Assembly: GCA_947492185.1 (NCBI GenBank)
Contig: CANLMR010000006.1
Span: forward strand, 124,001 to 188,000
Length of the DNA stretch: 64,000 nucleotides
Reading direction: 5' to 3'
From: an uncultured Tenacibaculum sp.
Lineage (GTDB): Bacteria; Bacteroidota; Bacteroidia; Flavobacteriales; Flavobacteriaceae
The position numbers and the translations under genes were made by a program. Shown here one piece after another: positions 16,180 to 26,690 of this stretch. The first letter of the stretch is position 1, and the number at the start of each line of letters is the position of its first letter. Below the pieces are notes generated by a model, which was not told the DNA's origin, ran no database searches, and saw only the letters and a list, made by a program, of their open reading frames with translations.

Positions 16180-18886
16180 TTCATTGTACATACTTTTAAT
16201 TTTTACATTTTTTTATTTGCAAAAAAGTGTAGCTCAAGAGATTGGAAAAAACGATATTCCAAAGCAGGATGTAATTAAAAAAGATTCTGCTAAAACAATT
16301 GGTAAAAAGACTCAAATCGATTTAAAAAAAGGTAATAAACCTAATATTAAAGTCGATTCTACTAAGACTGACTCTATTATTAAACCTAAAGAGGTTATAG
16401 ATTATCAAATTTTACACAATGCAGAAGATTATACTTTACAAAACGCGAAGGATAAAACCATTACTTTATACAATGAAGCTGAAGTAGATTATGGCGATAT
16501 TAATTTAAAAGCTGGAAAGATAATTATAGACTATAGAAACAATACCGTTTATGCTACTGGTATTAAAGATAGTACTGGATATGTTCAAAGGCCTGTTTTT
16601 AAACAAGGAAATCAGGAATCTGAGCAAGATTCAATTTTGTATAATTTTAAAAGTGAAAAAGCACTTATATATGGCATTAAAACTGTTCAGGGTGAAATGA
16701 TTACTTATGGTGAAAAAACCAAACGTATAAATGATTCTACTGTATATATGAGTAAACTTCGCTTTACTACTTCTAAGAAAAAAATACCAGATTATTATAT
16801 TGCTACTAACAAAGCTAAACTTGTTCCTGGTAAGAAAATTATTGTTGGCGGTAGTAATTTAGTATTAGCAGATGTACCAACACCACTTTATTTACCTTTT
16901 GCTTACTTTCCTTTAACACAAGGAAGAACATCTGGTTTTATTATTCCTACTTGGGGAGAAAATAACCAACAAGGTTTCTTCTTACAAAATGGAGGTTATT
17001 ATTTTGCTATAAACGATTATTTTGACCTTGAACTTACTGGAGATGTATATTCTAACGGTAGTTGGGCTATAAACTCAAACACAGGGTATAAGGTTAGATA
17101 TAAATACTCCGGACGACTAAGTTTTAGATACCAAAATCTAACGAATGGTATTAAAGGATTTAGTGATTTTTCTAAATCTGCTAACTATAATATTTCTTGG
17201 AGTCATAGACAAGATCCTAAAACTAGTCCAAACTCCAATTTAACCGCTCAAGTAAACATAAGTAGTAGTAGCCAGTTTTTTAGACAGTCATTAAACCAAA
17301 TAGATCAAAGACAACAATTTAACAACAGTTTTAACTCATCTATTAGTTATTATAAGAAATTTGTTGGCACTCCATTTAATACTACTGTAACATTAAGCCA
17401 TCAACAAAATTCAAATAATGAAAGTGTAACAATGACTTTACCTTCTGTTCAAGTAAATATGGATAGAATATACCCTTTTGCAGGTAAAGGAGGTGTTAAA
17501 AAGAACCCTATTCAAAAAATCGGAACAACTTATAATGTTCAAGGTAGATTAGACATTAATACTAATGAAGAAGATTTTTTAACTTCCAAAATGTTTGAGG
17601 GGTCAAGATCGGGAATTAGACATGAAATTAGAGCGAACACAAATATTAAAGCTTTTAAATATTTTACTTTAACTCCATCCTTTAATTATAATGACGTATG
17701 GTATTTTAGCAGTATTAACAAAAGATATGACACTTCATTACCAAACTCTGCTACTGGAGATTCTGGAACAGTAGTTAATGATACAATAAATGGTTTTAAT
17801 AGATTTAATGGATATAACTTTGGTGTATCCTTGAATACAAGGATTTATGGAAATTTTCCTTTTAAGAAAGGAAGATTAAAAGCTATTCGTCACACTATGA
17901 TTCCTACAATATCATGGTCCTTTAGACCAAATTTTGCAGAACAACATCAACAAACTGTTCAGCAAAATGATGACCCAACAGATTTATTGACTTATAATCA
18001 ATTTGAAGGTGGTATTTATGGCACTCCTCAAGCAGGAGTTTCTAACTTAATATCGTTTGGTCTTAATAATACGCTTGAAGCAAAAGTAAAACCTAAAGAT
18101 GAAGATAGTGATGAAGAAGATCGAAAAGTTACACTTATTAATAATTTAAATTTCAACACCAGTTACAATATAGCTGCAGACTCATTACGTTGGAGTAAAT
18201 TAAATTTCAATATGGGTATTCCATTATTCAAAAATAAAATGATGTTGAATTTTAGCGGAACTATGGACCCTTACCAAATTAACTCCAATGGTGTTAGAAT
18301 AAATAAATTTAATAAAGGAATTTTTAGATTGGAAAATCTAGCTTTAACTACAGGTTACTCTTTATCTAGTAAAGATTTTGAGAAAAAGGACGATAAAGAA
18401 AAAGACAAGAAAAACGATAATACTGATAGTAATAATTTACCCGATCCACTTGGTGCAGATATAAATCCAAATCGAGATTTTGCCAATAGAGCATCAACAG
18501 GAAAACCTGGTAAAAGAGAAGAAAAAACTGCAGAACTGTACCATAATAAAATGCCTTGGAATTTAAGTTTCACTTACGGTATAACATATAATAATAATGG
18601 TATTAATGTTGCTGGAATACGAAATCATGTAACCTCTTTTAATGGAAGTATAGATTTAACCCCTAAATGGAAATTAGGAGTTAACTCGGGGTATAATTTT
18701 ACTGAAGGAGCCTTTACCAACGCAACATTTAATTTTACCCGAGATCTAGATAGTTGGAGATTTAATTTTAACTGGACACCTTTTGGAAGGTTTACTTCGT
18801 ATTATTTCTTTATCGGAATTAAATCATCAATGCTTAGTGATTTAAAATGGGATAAAAATCAACCACCAGATAGACGTTTATTTTAA
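16169..18886 (+). CDS. lptD: LPS-assembly outer membrane protein LptD
   Basis: This 905-aa protein matches LptD/OstA in architecture. A signal peptide ends around KSVAQ. A Lys/Asp-rich segment is followed by an OstA-like periplasmic beta-jellyroll (~130-250: TLYNEAEVDYGDINLKAGKIIIDYRNNTVYATG). A ~600-residue beta-barrel then begins around VPTPLYLPFAYFPLTQGRTSGFIIP, a highly conserved LptD stretch. It inserts LPS into the outer leaflet with LptE. No ATG exists between the upstream in-frame stop (16127) and the signal peptide, so the start is TTG at 16169. It is cotranscribed with ridA (15-bp gap) and divergent from the amidase. Confidence 0.92.
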   Translation: MKANSLYILLIFTFFYLQKSVAQEIGKNDIPKQDVIKKDSAKTIGKKTQIDLKKGNKPNIKVDSTKTDSIIKPKEVIDYQILHNAEDYTLQNAKDKTITLYNEAEVDYGDINLKAGKIIIDYRNNTVYATGIKDSTGYVQRPVFKQGNQESEQDSILYNFKSEKALIYGIKTVQGEMITYGEKTKRINDSTVYMSKLRFTTSKKKIPDYYIATNKAKLVPGKKIIVGGSNLVLADVPTPLYLPFAYFPLTQGRTSGFIIPTWGENNQQGFFLQNGGYYFAINDYFDLELTGDVYSNGSWAINSNTGYKVRYKYSGRLSFRYQNLTNGIKGFSDFSKSANYNISWSHRQDPKTSPNSNLTAQVNISSSSQFFRQSLNQIDQRQQFNNSFNSSISYYKKFVGTPFNTTVTLSHQQNSNNESVTMTLPSVQVNMDRIYPFAGKGGVKKNPIQKIGTTYNVQGRLDINTNEEDFLTSKMFEGSRSGIRHEIRANTNIKAFKYFTLTPSFNYNDVWYFSSINKRYDTSLPNSATGDSGTVVNDTINGFNRFNGYNFGVSLNTRIYGNFPFKKGRLKAIRHTMIPTISWSFRPNFAEQHQQTVQQNDDPTDLLTYNQFEGGIYGTPQAGVSNLISFGLNNTLEAKVKPKDEDSDEEDRKVTLINNLNFNTSYNIAADSLRWSKLNFNMGIPLFKNKMMLNFSGTMDPYQINSNGVRINKFNKGIFRLENLALTTGYSLSSKDFEKKDDKEKDKKNDNTDSNNLPDPLGADINPNRDFANRASTGKPGKREEKTAELYHNKMPWNLSFTYGITYNNNGINVAGIRNHVTSFNGSIDLTPKWKLGVNSGYNFTEGAFTNATFNFTRDLDSWRFNFNWTPFGRFTSYYFFIGIKSSMLSDLKWDKNQPPDRRLF

Positions 18887-18901
18887 AAACAAAACTACAT
18901 T

Positions 18902-19282
18902 ATGAAAAAAATAATCAACACAAGTAAAGCACCAGCACCTATTGGTCCATACAATCAAGCTGTTTTATCAGGAAACACATTATACACTTCTGGTCAAATT
19001 GCGATCAATCCTGAAACTGGAGAATTAGTTTTAGATGACATTAAAACAGAAACAAAACAAGTTATGGAAAACATGGCAGCTGTTTTAGAAGCTGGAGGAA
19101 TGACTTTTGAAAATGTAATTAAAACTTCAATTTTTATTTCAGACATGAACAACTTCTCTCAAATAAATGAAGTATATGGTTCTTATTTTAATGATGATAA
19201 TGCTCCTGCAAGAGAAACCGTAGAAGTTGCTAATTTACCTAAGTTTGTAAATGTAGAAATTAGTATGATTGCTGTTAAGTAA
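18902..19282 (+). CDS. ridA: RidA-family 2-iminobutanoate/2-iminopropanoate deaminase
   Basis: The 126-aa YjgF/YER057c/UK114 protein shows APAPIGPYNQAVLSGNTLYTSGQI at the N terminus and the active-site segment NAPARETVEVANLPKFVNVEISMIAV with the conserved Arg. It hydrolyses reactive enamine/imine intermediates released by PLP enzymes such as serine/threonine dehydratases in the cytosol. A serine dehydratase gene lies 6 kb away in this window. It is 15 bp downstream of lptD, an arrangement that probably only shares a promoter. A bidirectional terminator follows. Confidence 0.95.
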   Translation: MKKIINTSKAPAPIGPYNQAVLSGNTLYTSGQIAINPETGELVLDDIKTETKQVMENMAAVLEAGGMTFENVIKTSIFISDMNNFSQINEVYGSYFNDDNAPARETVEVANLPKFVNVEISMIAVK

Positions 19283-19304
19283 TATACTTTATAAATTAAG
19301 GAAA

Positions 19305-19338
19305 CAAAAAACCACATAGAAATCTATGTGGTTTTTTC
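19305..19338. terminator. Bidirectional terminator between ridA and gapA
   Basis: Stem accacatag / ctatgtggt (19311-19319 and 19324-19332), with an A run before and a T run after. It serves the convergent ridA and gapA genes. Confidence 0.85.
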
Positions 19339-19360
19339 ATCATTTAAACTTAACAAATAT

Positions 19361-20353
19361 TTACATAGAAGCAGCGTGCTCCAATAAATCCACTATTTTA
19401 GTTGCATAACCATACTCATTGTCATACCAAGAGATGATTTTAAAAAAGTTTTCATTTAACTCAATACTTGCTCCTGCATCAATAATTGATGTTCTAATAT
19501 CTGAAACAAAATCTTGAGAAACTACCTCATCTTCTGTATATCCGATGATATCCTTAAACTCTCCTTTAGAAGCTTCTTCTAATTTTTCTAATATTTCTTT
19601 TAATGAAGTTGATTTTTTAGTTCTAAATGTTAAATCAACTAAAGAAACGTCCGCGGTAGGAACACGCACAGCCATTCCTGTTAATTTCCCTTCTAATTCT
19701 GGAATTACTTTCGTTACTGCAACGGCTGCTCCAGTAGAAGTAGGAATCATATTTCTTAATACAGAACGTCCCCTTCTCCATTTAGAATTTGGTCCATCAA
19801 CAGCATCTTGTCCAGAAGTTGCCGAGTGAATTGTTGTCATTAATCCTTCCTCTAATCCGAAGTTATCATGAACAACTTTAGCTAACGGAGCTAAACAGTT
19901 AGTTGTACAAGACGCATTTGAAAAGACCACTTCATCTTTTCCTAATTCTTTATGATTTACTCCCATAACGTACATGTTCGCATCTTTAGAAGGCGCAGAA
20001 ATAATTACCTTCTTTGCTCCTCCTTTAATATGTAAACCTGCTTTTTCTTTAGTTAAAAAGAAACCTGTAGATTCTATAACATAATCCGCTCCTGCTTCAT
20101 TCCATTTTAAATTTTCAGGGTTTCTATCAGCAGTAATTCTAATTGACTGACCATTAACAACTAAGTTTCCGTTTTTCACCTCAACAGTTCCATTAAAACG
20201 CCCATGAACAGAATCATATCTTAATAAATATGCTAAATATTCTACGTCTAATAAATCATTTATAGCTACTACTTGTACATTATCTCTTTGCATTGCAGAA
20301 CGAAACGCTAAACGTCCGATTCTCCCAAATCCATTAATTCCTATTTTTATCAT
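19361..20353 (-). CDS. gapA: Glyceraldehyde-3-phosphate dehydrogenase, type I, NAD-dependent
   Basis: The 330-aa enzyme has the Rossmann motif [10 protein letters not shown]. An Asp at residue 33 (AINDLLD) favours NAD over NADP. The catalytic Cys149 is in SNASCTTNC, with His176 in [10 protein letters not shown], and the C-terminal motif [15 protein letters not shown] is present. It oxidises glyceraldehyde-3-phosphate to 1,3-bisphosphoglycerate in glycolysis. It lies 33 bp downstream of pfkA on the same strand, so the two glycolytic genes are probably one operon. Length and all catalytic residues are normal. Confidence 0.97.
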   Translation of the reverse strand: MIKIGINGFGRIGRLAFRSAMQRDNVQVVAINDLLDVEYLAYLLRYDSVHGRFNGTVEVKNGNLVVNGQSIRITADRNPENLKWNEAGADYVIESTGFFLTKEKAGLHIKGGAKKVIISAPSKDANMYVMGVNHKELGKDEVVFSNASCTTNCLAPLAKVVHDNFGLEEGLMTTIHSATSGQDAVDGPNSKWRRGRSVLRNMIPTSTGAAVAVTKVIPELEGKLTGMAVRVPTADVSLVDLTFRTKKSTSLKEILEKLEEASKGEFKDIIGYTEDEVVSQDFVSDIRTSIIDAGASIELNENFFKIISWYDNEYGYATKIVDLLEHAASM

Positions 20354-20386
20354 TTCTAAATTGTTTGTTTCTTTATATTATATAAT

Positions 20387-21373
20387 TTAAGTCGTCATTA
20401 TATCTGACACTCTCAACAAATCTTTATCTATTGAATGTTGTCCTTTAATTGCTTTTTCTAAATCGGTAGCCACAACTTTATTATCTCGTAAACCAACCAT
20501 TAAATTAGATTTCCCATCAATTAATAATTCTACAGCTTTTACTCCTAAACGAGAGGCTAATACACGATCAAAACATGATGGTGACCCACCTCTTTGCATA
20601 TGACCGAGAACTGAAACTCTTACCTCATATTCTGGCATATTCTCTTCTACATAGTCGGCTAACTGGTATACATTCTTACCAGATTTATCACCTTCTGCAA
20701 CAACAACTATACTAGAAGATTTACCAGATCGTCTACTTTTCTTTAAAGATTCTAGCATTCTTTCTAAACCTAAATCTTCTTCAGGCACTAAAATCTCTTC
20801 CGCTCCAGCTCCAACTCCAGCATTTAAAGCTATAAAACCAGCATCTCTTCCCATTACCTCTACAAAGAATAATCTATTGTGAGAAGATGCTGTATCTCTA
20901 ATTTTATCTATAGCTTCCATAGCTGTATTTAATGCAGTATCATATCCTAAAGTATGAGAAGTACCATAAATATCATTATCAATAGTTCCAGGAATTCCAA
21001 TAACCGGAAAATCATATTCACTATTAAAAACAACTCCTCCTGTAAATGAACCATCTCCTCCAATAACAACCAACCCATCAATTTCATGTTCTTTTAAATT
21101 TTCAAAAGCCTTCTCTCTTCCTTCTTTAGTTCTAAAATCATTTGACCTTGCAGATTTTAATATGGTTCCTCCTTTATGAATTATATTATTAACACTTCTT
21201 GCGGAAAGAGTTACAAAATCACCTTCTATCATACCCTGATATCCTCTATAAATACCAATACATTCTGTCCTATAATATGCACAAGCTCTAACTACAGATC
21301 TAATTGCTGCGTTCATCCCAGGAGAATCTCCTCCTGAAGTCATAACCGCTATTTTTTTTATTTTATTTCCCAT
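20387..21373 (-). CDS. pfkA: ATP-dependent 6-phosphofructokinase
   Basis: The 328-aa bacterial PfkA-type enzyme has MTSGGDSPGMNAAIR and VIGGDGSFTGG (Gly at the position that specifies ATP rather than PPi). PGTIDNDIYGT carries the catalytic Asp, followed by FFVEVMGRDAGFIAL and HMQRGGSPSCFDRVLA. It phosphorylates fructose-6-phosphate in glycolysis. The gene precedes gapA with a 33-bp gap. A -7-like TAAATTTG lies on the minus strand at 21392-21385 (read as CAAATTTA on plus), just ahead of the start, but without a well-spaced -33 element. Confidence 0.96.
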   Translation of the reverse strand: MGNKIKKIAVMTSGGDSPGMNAAIRSVVRACAYYRTECIGIYRGYQGMIEGDFVTLSARSVNNIIHKGGTILKSARSNDFRTKEGREKAFENLKEHEIDGLVVIGGDGSFTGGVVFNSEYDFPVIGIPGTIDNDIYGTSHTLGYDTALNTAMEAIDKIRDTASSHNRLFFVEVMGRDAGFIALNAGVGAGAEEILVPEEDLGLERMLESLKKSRRSGKSSSIVVVAEGDKSGKNVYQLADYVEENMPEYEVRVSVLGHMQRGGSPSCFDRVLASRLGVKAVELLIDGKSNLMVGLRDNKVVATDLEKAIKGQHSIDKDLLRVSDIMTT

Positions 21374-21501
21374 ATGTTCGAATTCAAATTTACTTACTTA
21401 TTTACAATATTCATTGATAAAAATGCGAAATCGTTTTCGATTTTCAATGATTTTTAAGCCTTTTTAAATTATTTATTTACATTAGCATTTAAACCTAAAT
21501 T

Positions 21502-23235
21502 ATGAAACTCACCTTACTTGATTACAGCATTATTATTGTTTTTTTTATTATCTCATTATTAATTGGAATTCGAGCTTCAAAAACAGCGGGAAAAAATAGT
21601 TCTGAATTTTTTCTTTCCGGAAGAAATATGCCTTGGTGGTTATTAGGAGTATCTATGGTAGCAACAACTTTTGCAGCAGACACACCTGGCCTTGTAACTG
21701 AGCTAGTAAGAAATAATGGTGTCTCTGGAAATTGGGTTTGGTGGGCAATGTTATTAACAGGAATGCTTACTGTATTTTTCTATGCTAAATTATGGAGAAA
21801 ATCAGGTATCACTACTGATCTTGAATTTTACGAATTGCGTTATTCTGGAAAGACTGCAGGGTTTCTAAGAGGTTTTAGAGCCATTTATTTAGGTGTACTA
21901 TTTAATGTTATTACTATGGCTGGTGTGTGTTTAGCTGGTGCTAAAATCGCAGCTATTTTATTAGGAATTTCTCAAGTTGAAATGCTAGTTTACTCTTCTA
22001 TTATTGTTGTAATTTATTCTTCTTTAGGTGGTTTAAAAGGTGTTTTATTAACTGACTTTGTCCAATTTATAATAGCTATGATTGGTTCAGTTTGGGCTAC
22101 AGTTTATATTGTAAACTTACCTGAGATAGGAGGAATTGGTGAATTATTATCACAACCTAACGTAGCAAATAAATTAGACATTTTACCTGATTTTTCTGAT
22201 ACTGAAAGTCTAATTACACTTTTTATTATTCCATTTGCTGTACAATGGTGGAGCACTTGGTACCCAGGAGCTGAACCAGGTGGAGGTGGATACATTGCAC
22301 AAAGAATGCTAGCTGCTAAGGATGAAAAAAATGCAACTTGGGCTACTTTATTTTTTAATTTTGCTCATTACGCTTTACGTCCGTGGCCATGGATTATTGT
22401 TGGCTTAGCATCATTAGTTTTATTTCCAGATTTACAGAGCATCAATGAAACTTTCCCTAACATTACTAAAGAAATGCAAGGCGAAGATGTTGCTTATGCT
22501 GCAATGATGACATATTTACCTGCTGGTTTATTAGGTATTGTTTTAACTTCTCTAATTGCTGCATTTATGAGCACTATATCTACACAATTAAACTGGGGGA
22601 GTTCTTATCTGGTTAATGATTTTTATGCTCGTTTTATAAACACAAACGCATCTGAGAAACAGAAAGTAGTTGTTGGTAGAATAACAACAGCTTTATTAAT
22701 GCTTTCTGCTGCATTATTTTCATTTTACCTTCAGTCTGCCAAAGATGTTTTCGATTTATTATTACAAATTGGAGCAGGAACAGGTTTATTATTTATCCTA
22801 AGATGGTTTTGGCATAGAATTAATCCTTATAGTGAAATTGCTGCGATGATTATATCTTTTACAATTGCAATTTTCTTTTTTGTAAATGGAAAGTTAGAAA
22901 ACCCTATTATTACTATTCCTGGATATATGCAATTAGTTTTAGGAGTTAGTATAACTACCGTTGGTTGGGTTATAGTTACATTACTTACTAAGCCTACTCA
23001 AGAAAGTACTCTGGAAAAATTCAATGATTTAATATTTGGTTCAGAAAATAAATTTAAAAATATTGGAAGTAAAGTTGTTGCTTTTTTCACAGGAACAATT
23101 GGTATCTATAGTTTTTTATTTGCTACAGGAAATTGGATCTACGGAGAAATAACTAAAGCATTAATATTATCTATAGCTTCAGTAATATGTATGATTGTTA
23201 TTCAACAATTATGGAAAAGAAAGTTATTGGAATAA
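21502..23235 (+). CDS. Sodium:solute symporter family transporter
   Basis: This 577-aa polytopic protein of the SSS family has the N-terminal helix LLDYSIIIVFFIISLLIGIRAS. The conserved FFLSGRNMPWWLLGVSMVATTFAADTPG segment follows, with Na+-site helices 1 and 8 (AAFMSTISTQLNWGSSYLVNDFY). The TM8 motif STISTQLNWG matches the Na2-site Ser/Thr pattern. About 13-14 helices are visible. The cargo cannot be read from sequence. Inner-membrane uptake driven by sodium fits a marine lifestyle, which is inference. The gene stands alone and is convergent with the TPR gene, with 24 bp between them and no obvious hairpin. Confidence 0.9.
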   Translation: MKLTLLDYSIIIVFFIISLLIGIRASKTAGKNSSEFFLSGRNMPWWLLGVSMVATTFAADTPGLVTELVRNNGVSGNWVWWAMLLTGMLTVFFYAKLWRKSGITTDLEFYELRYSGKTAGFLRGFRAIYLGVLFNVITMAGVCLAGAKIAAILLGISQVEMLVYSSIIVVIYSSLGGLKGVLLTDFVQFIIAMIGSVWATVYIVNLPEIGGIGELLSQPNVANKLDILPDFSDTESLITLFIIPFAVQWWSTWYPGAEPGGGGYIAQRMLAAKDEKNATWATLFFNFAHYALRPWPWIIVGLASLVLFPDLQSINETFPNITKEMQGEDVAYAAMMTYLPAGLLGIVLTSLIAAFMSTISTQLNWGSSYLVNDFYARFINTNASEKQKVVVGRITTALLMLSAALFSFYLQSAKDVFDLLLQIGAGTGLLFILRWFWHRINPYSEIAAMIISFTIAIFFFVNGKLENPIITIPGYMQLVLGVSITTVGWVIVTLLTKPTQESTLEKFNDLIFGSENKFKNIGSKVVAFFTGTIGIYSFLFATGNWIYGEITKALILSIASVICMIVIQQLWKRKLLE

Positions 23236-23259
23236 TTAAAAATTAAAAGAAAAATTAAA

Positions 23260-24618
23260 CTAAGAATATTGAGCTATTATATGTTTAGTTTTTTCTTCTT
23301 TTGATATTACTGGAAATAAATCGTCAATAACTGATCGACCTTCAAAGTCAATACTCAATGCATTTTTTAGATGCATGTATGCATAATCCTCTTTTTTATC
23401 AAGCATAAACAAACCAAACAATCGATATTCTAACTCTGCAAATTCCTTGTAGGTCTTTTTAGCTTTAATTAGAATCTGTAATGCATCTTTAAACTCACCT
23501 ATAAACATTAATACATCTGCAAGAGCTAAATAAACTTCAATATCTATATCACCTAGCTCAATACATTTTTGAAAAGCTTTTATCGTTTCCTCAAAGAAAT
23601 TCAATTTCGCATTAATTTCAGCATACTTTCTCCAATACATAATATTGGTATCATCTATTTGTAATGCTTTATTAATATAATAAATAGCTTTATGATAATT
23701 CTCCGCTTGGTAGTATAAATTAGTTAATAATAACCAAGCTTTATCCAATAAAGGATCTTCATAAACCGCTTTTTTATAATATTCTATTGCTGTACCTGGA
23801 GCCTCTAATTTTTCATAACACTCCCCTATTCTTACATAAGCATATGCTGTAGGATCATCTAACTCTAAGGTAACCAAATAATTTTCAATCGCTTCTTCAT
23901 AAGCCCCAAGTTCTTCTAATGTTTTTGCTTTTTCTAAATACCCTCCAATAAAACCTTCATCTATAATAACAGCATAATCAAAAGCTTTAAGCGCATTCTT
24001 AAAATCCTGAATCTCAAAATACTGTTTACCTAATTGATGCCATGCAACTTCACTGTATGGGTTTTTATCAATATAACTGTTTAAAAATTTAATTGACTGC
24101 TCAAAATCTTCCTGCATTTCAAAACAGTATACAATGTTATAAAGAGACGAATAATCTTCATAATCTACATCAATACATTTTGCAAAGTTTAATCTAGCAT
24201 TATCATAATCATCTAAGTACAAATACTCCATCCCAATCATAGCCCAAACATCTAATGGATCTTCTACATAATTCAAAGATTTTTTTAATACTTTAATTGC
24301 TTCTTTATGCTTTTTGTGCTTAGAGAGGATAACTGCTTTTTGAAAAAAAAGCTCATCATTATTAGGTTCAACAGCCTCTATTTCATTTATTAAAATTACT
24401 GCAGATTCAAAATCATTTTCGAAAATAAAAATTTCAATTTTCAATAACTTAAGTGCTATGCAATGTGGATGTTGGCTTAATCCTAGCTGGATTGCTTTTT
24501 TTGCTAATGCGTGTTTTCCTATGTTTAAATAATGCTGAATAATCTGTTCAAATTCTGTAGCATCAAAAAAATACACGTCATTAGTTTTTAACATCGATTC
24601 AAACTTTGATAAAGACAT
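23260..24618 (-). CDS. TPR-repeat protein
   Basis: The 452-aa protein is built almost wholly of tetratricopeptide repeats. Examples are AWHQLGKQYFEIQDFKNALKAFDYAVIID, AYVRIGECYEKLEAPGTAIEYYKKAVYEDP and AWLLLTNLYYQAENYHKAIYYINKALQID. About ten 34-residue units are visible from residue ~25 to ~420. It has no signal peptide, so it is probably a cytosolic protein-protein scaffold. Its partners are unknown and the neighbours give no clue. I recall similar single-copy TPR proteins being widely conserved in Flavobacteriia. The start ATG is at 24618; the divergent DUF2853 gene begins 217 bp away. Confidence 0.88.
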   Translation of the reverse strand: MSLSKFESMLKTNDVYFFDATEFEQIIQHYLNIGKHALAKKAIQLGLSQHPHCIALKLLKIEIFIFENDFESAVILINEIEAVEPNNDELFFQKAVILSKHKKHKEAIKVLKKSLNYVEDPLDVWAMIGMEYLYLDDYDNARLNFAKCIDVDYEDYSSLYNIVYCFEMQEDFEQSIKFLNSYIDKNPYSEVAWHQLGKQYFEIQDFKNALKAFDYAVIIDEGFIGGYLEKAKTLEELGAYEEAIENYLVTLELDDPTAYAYVRIGECYEKLEAPGTAIEYYKKAVYEDPLLDKAWLLLTNLYYQAENYHKAIYYINKALQIDDTNIMYWRKYAEINAKLNFFEETIKAFQKCIELGDIDIEVYLALADVLMFIGEFKDALQILIKAKKTYKEFAELEYRLFGLFMLDKKEDYAYMHLKNALSIDFEGRSVIDDLFPVISKEEKTKHIIAQYS

Positions 24619-24765
24619 AAGATGCAGATTTGAATTTCTTATATAAATCTACTACAAGAAGCCTCCTCTTATACATAACCACTATATAGTTTTCAACAAA
24701 TTAATTAACAAAAACACTCACTAATACTATAACCAAATCATTAGCAACTATTTGTTACTATACAA

Positions 24766-24796
24766 TTTGAAATACTTAATTATTTTTCTATATTTG
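24766..24796 (+). promoter_or_regulatory. Consensus promoter for the DUF2853 gene
   Basis: TTTG (24766-24769), exactly 19 bp, TATATTTG (24789-24796). Perfect agreement with the Bacteroidota consensus; a leader of ~33 nt precedes the ATG at 24836. Confidence 0.8.
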
Positions 24797-24835
24797 GAAA
24801 GAGTTGAAATACAAATTAACTAAATAATTAAAATT

Positions 24836-25177
24836 ATGAGCAAATTCGACGAAAAAGTAGAGCTGTACAAAAAGTTTATGAATGACAAAGGATTAAGTTT
24901 TGATGCAGATTTATTGTCAGCAGTTACTAAAGGTTTAGGTCCTTCTATTTACAAAAAAGATGCTGAAACAGTTTCTGGTAGTGATTCTAAAGAACTTGAA
25001 ACCGTTAAGAAAAACTTCTTAATCAAAAAGTTAGGTTTAGCTGATGGACCAAAATTAGATGAAGGTATTGCAGATGTAATGGAACAAGTTGGTAAATCTG
25101 AAAGAAACAAATATCGTGCAGTAGTATACTATCTTTTAGCTAAAAAGTTCGGTAAAGAATCTGTTTACGGAAAATAA
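24836..25177 (+). CDS. DUF2853 family protein
   Basis: The 113-aa cytosolic alpha-helical protein starts MSKFDEKVELYKKFM and contains DADLLSAVTKGLGPSIYKKDAETVSGSDSKELETVKKNFL and a closing YYLLAKKFGKESVYGK. This matches the small DUF2853 family found in Bacteroidota and proteobacteria. Function is unknown; structures in the family are small helical domains. It has a consensus promoter and a strong terminator of its own, and the codons are unbiased and clean. This suggests an individually regulated, possibly abundant protein. No functional partner is visible next to it. Confidence 0.88.
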   Translation: MSKFDEKVELYKKFMNDKGLSFDADLLSAVTKGLGPSIYKKDAETVSGSDSKELETVKKNFLIKKLGLADGPKLDEGIADVMEQVGKSERNKYRAVVYYLLAKKFGKESVYGK

Positions 25178-25200
25178 TTTCTTACTAGAATAAAATTTAA

Positions 25201-25233
25201 AAACCTGTATTGTTTTCAATACAGGTTTTTTAT
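25201..25233 (+). terminator. Terminator after the DUF2853 gene
   Basis: Perfect 12-bp stem (25201-25212 with 25217-25228, arm aaacctgtattg), loop tttt, running into a T-rich stretch. It overlaps the -33 region of the next promoter. Confidence 0.88.
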
Positions 25234-25238
25234 TTTTG
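25210..25238 (+). promoter_or_regulatory. Promoter of the serine dehydratase gene, inside the preceding terminator
   Basis: TTG (25210-25212), 18 bp, TATTTTTG (25231-25238); the ATG follows at 25266. The -33 element lies in the hairpin of the previous terminator. Confidence 0.6.
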
Positions 25239-25265
25239 TTATAACAAACAACGATTATATACATT

Positions 25266-26690
25266 ATGCATCAATTTATAAGTGTCTTTGACATGTTAAA
25301 AATTGGAGTTGGCCCATCCAGCTCTCATACTTTAGGTCCTTGGAGAGCTGCTCAAAATTGGATTCAAAAATTAAAGAACGAAAACCTTTTCGTAAATATT
25401 AATACTGTAAAAGTTGATTTGTACGGTTCTTTATCTCTAACAGGTAAAGGACATGCTACAGATTTAGCTATTGCATTAGGACTAAGTGGTACAGATCCAG
25501 AATTTATTCCTATTGATGATATTAATAATATAATTGAAATTATAAAACTGAAGAATAAGCTTCAATTCAATGGATCTAAAGAAATAGATTTTTCTATGGA
25601 CTCTATACTTTTTAATAGAGAATTCTTGCCCTTTCACTCAAACGGATTGACATTTAGAGGTTTTGATAGTAATAAGAAAGAAATTTCAAACGAAACATAC
25701 TATTCTATTGGAGGTGGTTTTGTAATTCAAGAAGAAAATCAAAACATAAATCCAAAAGATACTCATGATAATTTCCCTTATCCAATTAACAAAGCAGTTG
25801 ATTTAGACAAATACTGTAAGCAAGAACAAAAATCAATCTCTGAAATCGTATTAGAGAACGAGACTGTTCTTAAGACTCAAGATGAAATATATTCTAAACT
25901 TGATCATATATGGAACACCATGTTGGAATGTATGTATATTGGATGTCATACCGAAGGAATTTTACCTGGAGGGTTAAATGTCAAAAGAAGAGCTTTTGCA
26001 ACACATCAAAAGCTAATAAAAGACACTAAATATGATAACCTTAATGAATGGATTTCAGGAATTAGAAATACAGAAGTAAAATTTAGAGAAATTTTAAAAT
26101 GGGTGAGTTGTTTAGCTTTAGCTGTTAATGAAGTAAATGCTTCATTAGGGAGAGTTGTAACTGCACCTACTAATGGAAGTGCGGGAGTAATACCTGCTGT
26201 ATTAATGTATTATATGGTAATTGAAAACCATGAAGCTACCATTGATCATGTTCGAAAATTCTTATTAACAGCTGGAGAAATCGGAAGTTTATTCAAAAAG
26301 AATGCAACCATTTCAGCTGCAATGGGAGGTTGTCAAGCGGAAATAGGTGTTTCATCAGCAATGGCTGCAGCTGCGTTAACCGAATTATTAGGAGGAACAC
26401 CATCTCAATGCTTAGAAGCTTCGGAAATTGCCATGGAGCATCACCTAGGATTGACTTGCGACCCAATTGGCGGATTGGTACAAATTCCTTGTATTGAACG
26501 TAATGCTATGGGGGCAATTAAAGCTATAAATGCAGCAGAATTAGCTTTAGAAAGAAATCCTGAAGATGCTGTAGTCCCTTTAGATAAAGTTATTGAAACG
26601 ATGTGGGAAACTGCTAAAGACATGAACAGAAACTATAAAGAAACTTCTGAAGGAGGGTTAGCAATTACAGTTGGATTAGCAGATTGCTAA
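25266..26690 (+). CDS. sdaA: L-serine ammonia-lyase, iron-sulfur type
   Basis: Single-chain [4Fe-4S] serine dehydratase of 474 aa. The N-terminal beta domain has the motif [16 protein letters not shown]. The catalytic alpha domain contains [54 protein letters not shown] and [20 protein letters not shown], which supplies cluster cysteines. It deaminates serine to pyruvate and ammonia. With ridA and gcvP nearby it fits serine/glycine catabolism. The gene is monocistronic and ends in an 11-bp hairpin that includes its own stop codon. It is convergent with yaaA, 14 bp away. Confidence 0.96.
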   Translation: MHQFISVFDMLKIGVGPSSSHTLGPWRAAQNWIQKLKNENLFVNINTVKVDLYGSLSLTGKGHATDLAIALGLSGTDPEFIPIDDINNIIEIIKLKNKLQFNGSKEIDFSMDSILFNREFLPFHSNGLTFRGFDSNKKEISNETYYSIGGGFVIQEENQNINPKDTHDNFPYPINKAVDLDKYCKQEQKSISEIVLENETVLKTQDEIYSKLDHIWNTMLECMYIGCHTEGILPGGLNVKRRAFATHQKLIKDTKYDNLNEWISGIRNTEVKFREILKWVSCLALAVNEVNASLGRVVTAPTNGSAGVIPAVLMYYMVIENHEATIDHVRKFLLTAGEIGSLFKKNATISAAMGGCQAEIGVSSAMAAAALTELLGGTPSQCLEASEIAMEHHLGLTCDPIGGLVQIPCIERNAMGAIKAINAAELALERNPEDAVVPLDKVIETMWETAKDMNRNYKETSEGGLAITVGLADC

